Part shown: positions 23,633 through 36,330 of the stretch, in pieces
Position numbering within the stretch: position 1 is the stretch's first letter
Layout of the letters: every line of letters starts with the position of its first letter
Assembly (NCBI RefSeq): GCF_022539315.1
Contig: NC_066316.1
Coordinates: 30,009,245-30,073,244, forward strand
DNA from: Serinus canaria
Taxonomy: Eukaryota > Chordata > Aves > Passeriformes > Fringillidae
DNA: 64,000 nt
Reading direction: 5' to 3'
The notes under the pieces: model-generated
The model's database searches: none
What the model was told of the DNA's origin: nothing
Seen by the model: only the letters and a program-made list of their open reading frames with translations
Translations under genes and position numbers: made by a program

Positions 23633-25677
23633 GATTTTGAAGTTTGCAGTGTTGCATGATAGAACAAGCAGCCAACCAACCAAATGGACAAGTGGACACT
23701 AAAATGACCAACTCTGATTTAATCAATTATACAGGCACATGGATGCACAGAAAATATACTGTATTTGGATGCTTTTAACTGAGCAAATGTCATGCTGAAC
23801 AGGAAAAAAGAGTTTCTGACAGTATGTGCAAGATGTAAAATGCTTCATGGAATTAGGCTGCTTGATTTTGAACAAGGGTTATTGCTTAAGACAAATGAAA
23901 GTTCATCTGGGGGAAGCCATTCCCTCACGAAAATATTCTTGTACCATAATGGCTGTTGGTGCCCAAGAGGGTGCTGGCTGTGAGTGAATTGTGTCATCAG
24001 GAGAGATGAGTCACTTGGCAGTCCCTAGAGTCAAGGATAAATTGTTTCTGTGATGAGTGTGGTGCCTCCTAGAGAGATGCCCTATTTAAAATGGAAACAA
24101 ACGACAATTTTACATGCAGATGGTTACAACTCTAGGGTGGAAAAAAAAATATCAATTTTTCTTCATTACAATGAATTTGTAATTCATTTTAGAATTGTTT
24201 TACTTTTTTTTCCTACTGCATTGTTCTAGTTCTCTTGCTCATTCTGTGGCTTGATCTCTCCTTAGAACATATGGTGTTTTGTATTGAAATGAGAGTTATT
24301 TCTTTGACTCTTCTACTCTTCTTTCCTGCTGCTTCCAAGGTTAATAAATATACTTCACCATAAGGAAAAGTAATGTGACAAAGAAGCAAGATGGGCACTG
24401 TTGTTTTGGAAGAAAGTCTTCCTCTGACTGCTTTATTCCAAAGATTTCATAGGAAAAATCAGAAGTTAGCTCTAAATTGAAAAAAAAAATAAATTCTCAA
24501 GTGGGTGTGGTTAGACACAGAAAAATTATGTGGTTATTGGAGATTAAGTATTAAGCTTCTGTTTCTAGTTAGTTATGTGCTTCATGGTGCAGATTACTTT
24601 TTTTCAAGACTTGACTGGTTTTCCCTGCTGACTAGAAAGGGAGCTTTTTGTAATAAATTAGTCTGGATGCATTTTGAATGACAAATGAATTACACTTGCA
24701 CGAGTTCAGTGTTTATAGAATGTGTGATCAGTATTCAGGCATGCTTATTGTGAAACCTCAGGGTTTCACCAAGATTATATTGACATGTACAAATGGCATG
24801 TGAAGTATTCAGAGCAGCAACAAAAACAACCCTGCATAAGTTTTGGAAGTCAAGAAGGAAGGAATATTACTTCTTCTCAAGCACCTGGATGCTTAAAACT
24901 ACCAGATGCTTTGTTTCATTCAGCCAGTTCTTTGTGAGAGGTGCCCATAAAAGTCATGTTGTGTATTGCCTCTCTGGAAGAGGGTTGCTTCAACACCTCT
25001 GAGTATAAAGACCTGATGTCTAGGGCTGCAGTTGGGTGTTTTTACAGTATTGTGTCTGTAAGGTTAACTGCAAGTTCCCAGCTGTTCAAAACTTTGATTT
25101 GTGTAGAATTCCTGGTACATCTAAGTTTCTTGAAGTGTCAGTATCATGATCAAATGACCTCTTTGTAATTGCACGAGGTAGAAACGTGAAGTCTTCTAAA
25201 TGTTTCAGTTTTGGATGTGAGGAGTTTTGTAAATGACAAATTCTGCCCCTGCTCAGACTTGTCTTATCAAAAGCAGATGTGGATTTCTTAAATGCTACTT
25301 TAGTCTTTATTTTGTGTATGTTTTCTCCCCTTTTTAATTGTGGGAGGTCAGTAATTACAGTAATTACTGGGTTTGTTGGTCTAGAAATATTCTTCCTGAT
25401 AACAAACATCAAACAAAAAGAGAGGGAAATAGTGGATTCCAACTAGCATTGACATATATGATGGATGATTGAAGTACAGTCTATCTCTTTCATTGGTGTC
25501 TTCTGTGATTTGGGGTGGTCTGGGTTTTAAGTGTGCAGATTAGGCATATTTCTTCATATTTAGCACTTGAACAAGTAGTCTGATCCTTTTGTACATTAGC
25601 AACCACAGTTCTTACCTCCAGTAATCAGTAACTGAGAGGTCTTCAGTATTTACTAATCTAAAACCTTATCTTTTCAG

Positions 25678-25709
25678 TCCAATTCTCAACTTTCAGCTGA
25701 GGTGAAAAG
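25678..25709 (+). CDS. Candidate microexon (low confidence)
   Basis: A good acceptor (TATCTTTTCAG) opens a frame SNSQLSAEVK in phase 0, matching the phase left by exon 3. Two weak donors are possible: AAG before GTAATA at 25710, leaving phase 2, or GAG before GTGAAA at 25702, giving 24 nt and phase 0. The peptide is plausible, but the exon is so short that a chance pairing of splice sites is a real alternative. Confidence 0.3.
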
Positions 25710-27504
25710 GTAATATTTAAATTTAACAATACCTCTTACGGAAGCAAATATTGCAAACAGAACAGTGAGCAGTGAGGTGCTGTTAGAGCAGCTACTTTCT
25801 TGTACATGAGACCTGTTATTTGAGTGGATTGCTTCCTGGTTTGTGCTATTAATCATGCATGTTTAGTTGGAATCATCTCATGCATTTTCCTATAAAAAGT
25901 TTTTTTTCTATTATGATGAACAGTCTTGAGGGACTTTTTGTACAGTATATATTACAGCAGCTTTTAATGTGTTTTGCTTTATTTCTTTTTTAAGAAAGCT
26001 AAGGGTTGTGAGTCACCCTTCCTATAAAGGAAGCTGTTACAACAGAATTAAACTGCATCGAGTAATGTTTTGGTTATGTCAGTGAGCCACCTCTGAGTGT
26101 CTGTCATCTGAAAACTGTTTCTGAAATGCTACAGCACAGGTCTTGAAGGCTACTCTGGGAGTTCTGCACAACTGAATAGGCAGGGCATGGTGAGGGAGGT
26201 GTTGTTTATTTATGATTTCAGTTAAAGTCTTTGAAATGCTTGCTCTCTTCATCTCTTTCAAGTCAGTTTGGGAAGCTCCTCAGAAAGCAGAGTGTAGCAG
26301 TAGAAGGAAGGCCAACTTCTGTTCCTAAAATGAAAGCTAGAGCCAAGGGATGCTTATTGAGACCCAGCTTCCTGACTGCAGCATTCCTGACTGCACCTGA
26401 CACAACAGGGCTCTGGGGTGAGGTCTGCTTGGAGCCTGTCCTGCAGCAGCAGTGCAGAGAAGCTCTGTGCAGAGCTGGAGATGATGGGTTTTCTCCAGTG
26501 GGAAGTTCTCCTAGGGCAGCATCCTTTGGGCTGTCCTGCCTGTCAGAAGGAGCCTTGGTCACTTGGCTCTGTGGCTGCCAAGCAGGAGCAGGGCTGTGAG
26601 CTAGGTAGCTTGATGCACACAGGTATTCTTGGGAGATCCTCCTCAAACAACTGTCTAGGCTCTCCACAGATGCCTAAAGTGGTCTCCTGTACTGTTAGCA
26701 GCCAAATGCTTGAAGAAAATGACAAACCTGAAAGCCTAAGCCAGGCATGTATAATGCTGTTAACTTTTAGGAGAAAACTGAAAGATTGTTCATCTATTTG
26801 AAATTTCTTAGGTTGTAGATTAGATGCACAGGGCACATCTGACCCAAAGGATGGAGTCAGAACATCTGTCAAGGTAGGGGATTTGTGGTGTTTGTCTGCA
26901 TTTATTTCTATAGCTGATTGTTTTACTCTCTTGACTTTCCTGCCGTTGGTTTTTCCTAGCCTGGCATAAGGTTTTATCATACTTCAGGCAGGGGAAGGTA
27001 ACCCTAAAGCTCCAGAGTATGCATCTGGTTTCACAGAGAGATTTCCTCTGGAAATGGTGTATGAGAAGCAGTCTTACTGCAGATATTAATGTGTTTCTGT
27101 GGGTGACAGCCTAGTTGAGTGAAAGGGAGATGGACATAGCTCAGAGATCTAAGTAGTATTTGTCAGTTTGCAGTGTGCAATTTGTTTACTTCTGTAGGCA
27201 ATCAAAAAAAGTGATCAGATCCTATAAACATTTAATTCTAGTATCCAACAAATATTTAGGCAGTAAAGCACAATACTAAATAAATATTACTTGATATCCA
27301 GGCTAGATTCAGATCTTGTACAGCATTGTTGTGGCTGTAAAGGTGAAAGAAAAGGTATAAGAAGGTGACAGCCTTTCCCTGAGTACTTACTGGTTTGAAT
27401 CAGGCTTGGTGTAGGGTTGCATGAAGAGTTTTGCTGTTTGATAGCTCAGTGTTTGGTAGCTATGGTGAGGAGTTCAGCCTTGTTCAGATTAATAGTATTG
27501 GAAT

Positions 27505-27563
27505 GGTTGAAGAATTTATCTTTCCTTCAACAGGGTGTAGAAGGAAAGATGAATTCTTCAACC
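27505..27563. repeat. Near-perfect inverted repeat, 24-bp arms, 11-base loop
   Basis: Left arm 27505-27528 starts GGTTGAAGAATTTATC; right arm 27540-27563 ends GATGAATTCTTCAACC. The arms pair over 24 positions with one G-U wobble on the plus-strand RNA. The loop contains CAACAGGG, which recurs just after the right arm (27569-27576). The structure would fold into a very stable hairpin. It may be a pre-miRNA-like structure or the scar of a template-switch mutation. Confidence 0.92.
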
Positions 27564-29315
27564 CTACCAACAGGGTAGGTGTTGCCACCTGAAGCCTCGA
27601 GTGTATTAGTGGGACAGGTCTTGAAAGTCAGTACAGCCTCTGCCATAAATCTGTCCCTTCTGAGCTACATATGTAACACCAGTGCCCTTTGACTAGGGGA
27701 GGGCAGTAACTGCATCTGGCAGGTTGTTTCTTAATGGTCTCAACTTGGCCAAGGAAGCAAATCCAAGCATGCCTGTGAAAAACCCAATCTACTGCTGAAT
27801 CTCTGATCTTCTTGTAAATCTGTATGCTCCAGAATGTATGTATGCCCTCATCTGTACAGCTTTGTGCTGGCTGAAGTGATAAACAGTGAGATCCCGACTG
27901 TGTGAAGGTTGTTTGTTTGTCTGTCTCCCCTTGTCTAACATGGTGAGCTAGTCATCCTGCAGGTCAGGATGTTGAGGATGGAGAGGCACACACTAATAGA
28001 ACTGTGGGTGTGTGTGAATTTAACTATGAACTACTATACATATTTCGTGTTGTAAGAGTGCAAAGGACAATGTGTGTTTTACTTGTATTTCCTTGCAGCC
28101 AACTAGTCATGTGGTATATGTTTTTATATGCTACTTTTATGTGCTCTACATTTTTTTTTTTTGAGGCATGATGGAGGCAGATTTGTAGCACATCTAATGA
28201 AAGTTCTGTGCATCCTTCTAAGTGTCTACTGTACATTTTTCTGTCATCTTGTGGGACCTCAGAGCTCTTTTCTGTGTTACTCTTCAGCTCGTTGCTGTCA
28301 GCAGTGGGAGTGGGCAACCTGTGGACAATAGGATAGCACATGAATATGTATAATGGTTTTTATTTCATCATCAGGACTGTTCTGTGCAAGTTTGATCTCT
28401 TTTACTGGTAGTCTATCTCAGTAACGGAGCTCAGGATCCTGCAGTGTCTAATATGTCAAGTAACAGCATGGTAGCCACTGACTACATGCTGCAGTGTGCA
28501 CAATGATGACACAAAAGTTGTGCTAATGACACCATTACCACTGCCTCTTTGTCCTCGATGTTCCATCCTTCGTTGGAAGAAGGCTTCTTTCTTTGTAGAG
28601 GATGCAGAAGGGGGAGCAGTAGATGGTGTTGCAGTGTCAGCTGGCAGCACAGAGAGGAGCTGAGGGCTTGATGTCAGTGCCTCAGCAGTGACTGGTGGGT
28701 GCAGCCTCTGGGCTTCCAGTCATGGCAGCTCTCTTCTGCCTCCCTCTTGCTTCCTATCTGTGCTGTGCTGGGTGCCGTGCTGGCCTGAGAAGGGAGGGGT
28801 GTCCTCTTGGACCTCTACTTTAGCAAGCCATTGTTCAGCTCCAGAAGTAAGCAGTTAAGTTCTTGTGTTGCTTTGAGTTAGCTCCTGTGATCTGGCTTCC
28901 ATGATTCATCCTCCTGCTTGCCAACTGGAGTTAGCGTAAGGCTTAATTAAATGTGTAAAGCATTTTGAACTTAGTGAGTCATTTTCCTGAAATATGCTGC
29001 ATGTAGTTGGCAGACTTGCCCACCTTTTTGGTTCTCAGAGCCAGCTTTGAGTAAAGAATTGACTTTGAGCAGGTGAAGTATTTGGTGTGCATACTGTCAG
29101 CTTTGAAGCATCTGTGTAAAAAGAAAATTTAATAATTTAAAAATGCTCAGGATGAACAGATGTATACTTCGTGTGCAAATGAAGAACATGGGTTTTTTGT
29201 TTGCTTTGTGTTACAAAATTTGAAAACCCCAGAGGCTTTGTCTGGGTAAGGCTTATACAATCCTATTGATGAAGAAGCTAGGCTGAATCCAGTTCCTGCC
29301 CCTGGAGCCCTCCAG

Positions 29316-29364
29316 GTTTCTGGATTTGAAACAGGAATTGAAAAACTGATCTTCCTTCAGACAG
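29316..29364 (+). CDS. Candidate exon (low confidence)
   Basis: A perfect-looking donor (CAG followed by GTAAGC) ends a frame VSGFETGIEKLIFLQT that starts after a pyrimidine-rich CTCCAG. Incoming phase 0 would fit exon 3; outgoing phase is 1. The pattern EKLI resembles the helix of exon 3 only superficially. The upstream sequence is also open to 29250, so the acceptor is not certain. Confidence 0.27.
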
Positions 29365-30219
29365 GTAAGCAGGAGTTCTCATGCACATTAGAAGACCAGC
29401 CAGGAGTCTCAACATTGTCATACCTGGATCCTCATTTTGCCTTTTCTAACTCTTTGGTTTTGCAGTAAGCTCATTTGTAAATGTAGCCTTGTGAATGTTT
29501 TCAGATATAACTGGCAAGGAATAAAAAACTTTCTGGAATGTCTGAATTGGGAGAAGAGAGATTTTAAGTTCAGCTTCTGCATGGAATAGCTGTTTATCTC
29601 TTTACATGATGAGTCACTGTTGTGACTGAATATATCAGTAGAAAATTATCCTTCTTTAGTCTTATTACAGTTTTTTTTCCCAGTCCTACTTTTTTTTTTC
29701 TTTTTTTTTTTAACTATTCTCCTAAGTTGCTCTATCAGCTTTGGGGAAAAATTTGACCAAGCTTCTTTGAAAAGCCTGTAATAGGCATTTAGCTCCAAAT
29801 CCTATCAACTGGAACATACTGGGGGGGACCTGAGTTTTTTATATTTAACTCTCCTAATAGTACAGATGCTAATTAACAGTACTCTGGGCTCTGATTGCAG
29901 GTACAGGGTGGTTTGGAATGGCAACTCACTGCTTCTCTTGCCCATGAAATGCTTTATCTTTAAACCAGAGCTCACTTTCTGGAGTACCTTGCTGCAGGTT
30001 TGAAGTGATAACTTGATCAGCTTGCCAGGTTTGGTGCTGTGACTGTGGTGGTTCTGGGGAGGTGGTGTAAGGGCATTGGCACAGCATATTCTAATCTGTC
30101 TGACTCTTAGCTCCCACTCACTGTGCCTGGAGTTGAAGGTCTCCTGGCTGTAGCAGAGAGGGTTGAAGCAGGGTTAAAAACCAGAAATGCCTTCCATGTT
30201 GCTTTTATGCTCTTTTGTG

Positions 30220-30320
30220 TGGGTTTTATGATTGTGTGGGGTTTTTTATTTTATTTTTGGGGTGTGTGTGTAATTTTGGGTTGTTGCAGGGGGGGAATGG
30301 GTTTGGTGTTTTATGGTTTT
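30220..30320 (+). repeat. G/T-rich tract with multiple G runs
   Basis: Plus strand carries GGGG, GGGG, GGG and a seven-base G run separated by T-rich spacers, a layout compatible with a G-quadruplex, though some loops are long. Confidence 0.7.
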
Positions 30321-32714
30321 TTAAGTAGTCTGTATCTGGTAGCCGTTCTCTAAATATTACTACCAATCTTTGCCTTCAAGGTATTACAACTCTTTAGTTG
30401 TGTTTCAAAGTATCTTGTGGCTTTTAAAAGCACATTGCAAGCATAGTTACAGGAAACAAGTGGCAAAACAACTGTTACCATCTGGTTGGTGGCTTAAACA
30501 ACTCTGACTCTCAGAGAACACGTTGTGAGCCTTGTTTTCCTCTGGCTTTTTTTATGACTCAGTTATTAATGCTGGGTGCAGGTGCTTCTGGAAACTTATT
30601 TGCTGTAGATATTAAAGGAGAAAGCTTGTCAATCTACAGGGCCTCCTCTTAAATTTGATAACTTGTGCCTGGCCTAGTATTCCTTATACTTGCTGAAAGT
30701 CTTGGACTTCAGTTTGACTGCTAGAAAGAGCATAGCTGGCTTACTTACATGTCACTGACCACAAGAAAAGCATGTGTGCAGACCAAATGCTTCTAATGCA
30801 CTTGTGAGGCTGATATTAGCAGAGAATTTTCCCCTTGAGAAGACACACAGATTCTCAGCTGTACAGCTTGAATGACGTGGGGCCCTGGGAGATAAGTGGA
30901 TCATTAAAAGACTGTTTTGCCTAGCTTGTTCCTTCAGCCTGTTTTTTATTCTTTAACTAATATGGATGGACCCTCATGAAGGGTTGGAAGAGCTGCTTTT
31001 TATGAGATGAAGCAGCTCTGGGTTCCTGGCTGACAGCTGGGGGAAGTGTTTAATGGCACAGTAAGTGCTGTATGAGGCAGATGCTGACAGCATGAGAAGC
31101 AGAGTAAGTCTCTAGCTGTCTGGAAATAATGGCTTGTGCAATTCTGAACAGGAAATCTAACTTGGATTAGGGTGTTTCTTTCATAATAATAAAAAACTCT
31201 GGAGGATGGGGGAGCACCTGCAAATCCTCTTCAGCGAAGAATACAAGTGCTGGATGCTTTCCCTGTGGTATCTGCAAGGTGATTACAGTCTGAATCTCTA
31301 CCTGCAGCTGACAGGGAAATTGGACTTTTTATCACAGAGGATGGAGAAACCCTCTGAGATTTGTGGTTTTGTCTTTTTTTTTGCCAGAGTATCTGGAGGT
31401 GTTGGAAAAATTGGGGGAGTTCTTCCTGCACTGTTTCTTTTAGCTGTTATTCCTTTGGGAGTTATGCTTAAGCATCATGCACTATCCAGATCTACTGCTG
31501 ATCACTTGAATTCAGGGGCAATAACTTGCATTGTTAAATCTCTTTCACCTCTCTGTAAACATAAAGGAAACTTAATATTATGTAGTAAAACTGATTTTTT
31601 TTTTCTGTGAGACATTCTACAGATGAACAAGACAAATTATTTCAGAAAATATAATGAAAACTGGAGTTTGACATGACCTTGTGACTGCATAGTTTAAAGA
31701 TAAGCTAATCTTCCAGTATTTCTTATTAGGGTTGGGAATGCAGAGTGTTTTGTTCACAAGTCTCCTTGCTTATATTGTCATCAACACCAAACTCCCCTTT
31801 AGCCCTGCATCTGGCATAGGATCTGCTCCTGGGCCTCAAGAGCAGATTTTTCTGATGAAACTCATGTCTGAAGACTGTGTGCTTTTTAAGAGAGAGATAA
31901 TTGTCCTGTCTATGAGGAAAGGAGACTTGCTTGGGACCCAAAGTTTGACATGGAACCTTCAAGAACAGTTTTTTCCCCTCCTGTTATTGTCCTTGTGAAT
32001 TAGGAAAAAGTAAAGAGTTTGGCATGCTGTTTGTGCTGATCTGGACACCTGAATCTGTCTGCACATTGTGGATGGCAAGTTATTGTGATCCAATGATCGA
32101 TTCAAGACTGAAATGAGTAACCTAATGGTTTCTTCTTTCTGAAACATTGTTTGCTTCATAGATAGCAGGATAAATACTAGACTAAATCTGAGTAATAGAA
32201 GCAAAAGATCTTGCTGTGTGACTTTTCCAATTCTTACAGCAAAGCCAGAATCAACTTTTCTCATGGCTTGAAGACATGGAATGAGCATAACTCCTTCCCC
32301 TTGTGAGTGTCTTGAGGAGGCTGACTGCCCTTTGCTGCTTCAGTCTGTGTGAATTTGCAGAAATATCCAGTCAATGAAGATGGTACCAGCTCTATACAAG
32401 GGATTAAGTAACTTTCATCATGTGTTGCTGTGGCGCAACATGAAATTTCACAGGCCTACCAGAACTTAGTGTTCTGACAGGTAGATGTGAATTTTGTTTA
32501 AGGGAAGCAGAGATTTGAGGTTTCGCAGTATCACCCTGATGACATGAATTCAGACACACTCAGGTCAATGACCTTTCTAGCATGATGTACTTGGAAGCAT
32601 TCATAGACAAAAGGGCCAGATGAAGCCAAGTGCCTGCTGGGCACCTCTGTCTGTGGTATAGGATGTGTTGCCTCTCCTATCCTGCGTCTATATTAGTCAC
32701 AAACATCTTAAGTA

Positions 32715-32805
32715 ACTGGGTTGTGGGTTTGGGGTTGGTTTGTTTGAGGTTTTTTTTGGTGGTGGTGGGTTTTTTTTGTGGTTTTTTTTTTTTTTTGTGG
32801 GGGTG
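32715..32805 (+). repeat. G/T-only low-complexity tract
   Basis: About 90 bases of nearly pure G and T, including GGGTTGTGGGTTTGGGGTTGG, a good short-loop G-quadruplex pattern, followed by T runs of 8-15 and a G5 run. Confidence 0.8.
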
Positions 32806-35800
32806 AGGTGGATATGCTGTGTGCACTTTGTCTCTTTTATCTGAATACATCATATTCTTGTAAAGTGCACACTGAAATAATTTCAGATAACATGATGTGC
32901 ATTTCCTACCAGCTGCTGCTCTGCAGCTGGTTGTGATATTTCTGCAGCTGTGGGGCAGAAAATTTCAGTCTCAGGAGTAGATGGGTGATGACAGCATGAG
33001 CTTTAGCTAATGAATGTGTGCTCAGTGGAGACCCTAACCCATACTACTTAGGATGTATTGCAACATTTTTTGAACTAGCTAGACTAGCTAGAAGCTGGCA
33101 AATAAACTGCAATCCCATCTCCTAAGAGGGGTGGGGACACGACTGAATGACATGACAGGACTATCCCAGCTTTACAAGAACACATTTGAAAGACAAAGCA
33201 TGCCGTTTGTTAATATTTGTCCATGAGAACAGAAAGCTGTTTTTATTCTTGTTCTCTGACCACTATGCAAGCTTGATCCTTAGTAATCTCGAAGGAGAGT
33301 GCAGGGCTTTGGGAATAGCTGTTCCCTGTATCCCTACGTGCCTGCACCCGGGCATACTGGGGCAGGACTGACACCTAGCGTGGGCTGGGTAGAACTGAAC
33401 ATTCGGCTCATGGAGCTACTGCGAAGCTCAATGAAATTTACTTTAAGCTTTGCGTGTCACAAAGCTTTTGATATGTAAGTTTTCAGTTTGGACATCTGAC
33501 AGCTCATCTTTGCAGCTGCTAGAAGAGATGCTGCTGTAGGGAGGAACCATGGCAGCTGGAAGGTGTGGTCCCTTATTTTACCTGACTTCCTTTCCCAGCT
33601 GGCTGATTTTAGGCCATCAGACATATTTCTGCATTGTGGAAGACAGGAATTCACTGTATTTTCTACAGATGGAACTGCCTCAGTCATGTTACTGTCATAC
33701 TTCAGGCAATGAAAATTGTGCTTACACTGCTGGCACTGATGCAATACTGTGCCTTGTAATAAGTGGTAAATCTTTAATGTCTTACCCTCTTGAAGAAAAG
33801 AAAACAGGCCTTGGAAGGTTGAAACAAATCCAAAAAGCAGGGTGAAACTTAACCAGTTATGCATTTCTAGTGTTGAACTTAAGCTACTCCAAAGCTTCCA
33901 GATAATTTATTTCATATCTATGGTTTGAACTGCTGTGATGTGTCTTGTGTCTCTGCACCATAATAAACTGGATGTAGTGTGACTCTGTTGCAGATGATTA
34001 CACCGAGTTTTGTCACAGAAAACAGCTATAATAGGTGTAATTATTTCCTTTTTTGTAACAAGAATTTAATTATCTGGGTAGACACACCCCAGCCAAGTAT
34101 TCAAGGAAACAGATACCCCTTACTCCAGATCCTGCCTCTGAAACATGCCCTAGCTTAATTATCTCATTTCTGCCACAGAGTCTGAGTCAAATCCGACTTT
34201 GGACTGACTTCTTTAAGCTTGTAGTTCATCCATTTTGCCTTGTTAGTGCTTGCTTCCAACCCAAATGATTTTATCAATGGGGATTAGAGCCTGTTTCCTC
34301 CCTGCTCTTGCTTCGAGCAGTGAGGAAGGATAATCCTGTTTCTCAAATCATACCCTGCTATTTCAATGGAAGGCTCAAGGGGAGTGCAGCTTGTTTCTTA
34401 ACCAACTAAGAAACCACACTCTGAACTCCAGTGTTTGGAACACCATCACAGCAATGTCTCAGTCCACAGTAACTGTGGTACAGCCCAGGGATCTGACAGG
34501 GAGACTGGCACTGGGTAGCCTGAGTGCAGCTGTAGTTTAGCTTTGGCAGGGTGGGCATGCAGTTTGGGATGCTGTGACTGCCAGACATCTGTTAGTCCCA
34601 CTGTCATAGACCTCAGTTCAGGCCAATGGAAAGCTGACCTGAAAGTAGGAATTTTGATATCTGTGGAATATGCATTCATTTTAAATCTTTAAATTTCTTA
34701 ATCTTGGCAATTACGTCTTTTAGTTCTGCTTGTGAGATCTATAGCCCCTTCTTTTAAGGAGCAGCAGCAGTGCCACAAAGGGTGGCTTTTTATGGCATTT
34801 TGAACATGTTTGTTTCCATGAGATAGGTGCCTTAGGAAGAAATGCACCAGGAAGGAGGGACTGACCACCTCATCTTGTGCTTGGCTACCTCTGCCAAAAA
34901 GCCACCTCAAATGCCACTCTGGTGCAGCAAGAGCCCTGCTTTGCAATGCAAGCCATAACCTATAACCAGCCCAAGGGAATTATTTTGGGGTAATGAGGAA
35001 GCTTGTGAAGCTTGCAGTAACTTCATCCAACAGCAGAGGTCTGTCTTGTTTGGGAAAAGGATTTTCATCAGTTAAGAGGGAATCATAGTATGAGAATTTG
35101 GGTAGCTTTTCACTCGTTTTTGGGGTGGAATTTTCTTTTTGTTTCTTTGAATACCAATTTAAAGTTATTTTAATGATACAAACTGACCCAAAAGCACAGC
35201 TTGCACTTCAATGAATTGCATGTGCCGTAGGTGGGGAACTCTGGCAGTCACTGAGCTGGTGTGAGAGAGGCTGTAACTGGAATCTGAAGCCTGTGCCCCC
35301 TCCCCAAACCCAGCACTGAGATGCAAACTGCAGGCAGATTTTTGGCAGTGTGGGAAGTGATATTTTAGAGGTTGGGAAGTGAGCTTGTCCTTCTCTTGTA
35401 ATTTTCAAGTCAGAATTTAATTCCTTTCTAGAAAATTTGCTTTAGCCAAACCTCAGATATTTGGCTTCCAGTAGGCACAAGTGGATGTAAGTTCATGACT
35501 AATGTTAGACAGGAATTGTTAGAGCAGATGAATGTAGGTGTTTTTTCTTCTAATATTAGCTCATAAAGCTACAAAGCTTCTACCAGAATTTGTCTTTCAA
35601 CCGGAATCACCTCCAAATATTCTCCATATCCAATTATGTGTTACATCTGTGAATGGAGGAATTCTGTACAGTCTAGAAATGGCTTCACAAGATGCTAAAA
35701 GCACAGGTCTCTAGTGTGTTTTTTCTGTTACTTAACTCAAACCATCTCTAGCTCATCATTAGTGCTGTTTTCAATGAGCTATTGGAAGCTTATGTTTGAT

Positions 35801-36264
35801 TTTGCTAAAGCTGAATGACTTCAGCCAAAACACATAATTTGCCATTTATGAGTCAGAACTGTGTTAATTTCTGCAAATCATCCTGTAAAGCATCCTACAG
35901 CTTGGCTAACTACACAACCTGCAGATGGTCCTCTTGTTCCCTCTGCCCAAACTTAATGCAAGTTTGCTGTTAATCGATATAAATTTCAAAATCCTGTTTC
36001 CATATTCCATTGTAATTTTGTAGATAAGAATTTGAGAGGCAATTGAATTGCTCTCTTGCATTACAGACCAAATTTGTAAAGTCTTAATGGTAGTTCCTTG
36101 GGTACTTGTTCATATAGAAATTTGTGTAAAATTCTGCATAAATTCAGTTAGAAAATACATCAAATTTAGTGGAAGGTTATTCAGTGAAAATACAGTCCTG
36201 CATATGCTGATCCTTAACTAAATAGATTTTGCAGTTGCCTAAATCAAGCTGCAGCTTTTGTTGC

Positions 36265-36330
36265 TCTTTTCCTGTTGGTTTTTTTGTTGGTGTTTTTTTT
36301 TGTGAGTTTGTTTTGTTTTGTTTTGTTTAA
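36265..36330 (+). repeat. T-rich tract ending in (TTTTG)n
   Basis: T runs with single G interruptions, ending in about four TTTTG units at 36307-36327. A simple pentanucleotide microsatellite. Confidence 0.85.

Noticed and set aside
25357..25368. CAGTAATTACTG palindrome and neighbouring repeat of GTAATTAC
   Set aside because: Short AT-rich palindromes are frequent by chance in this composition.
26231..26667. Overlapping frames of 122-145 codons on both strands
   Set aside because: Mutually overlapping in several readings in a locally GC-richer patch, with low-complexity peptides and no splice context.
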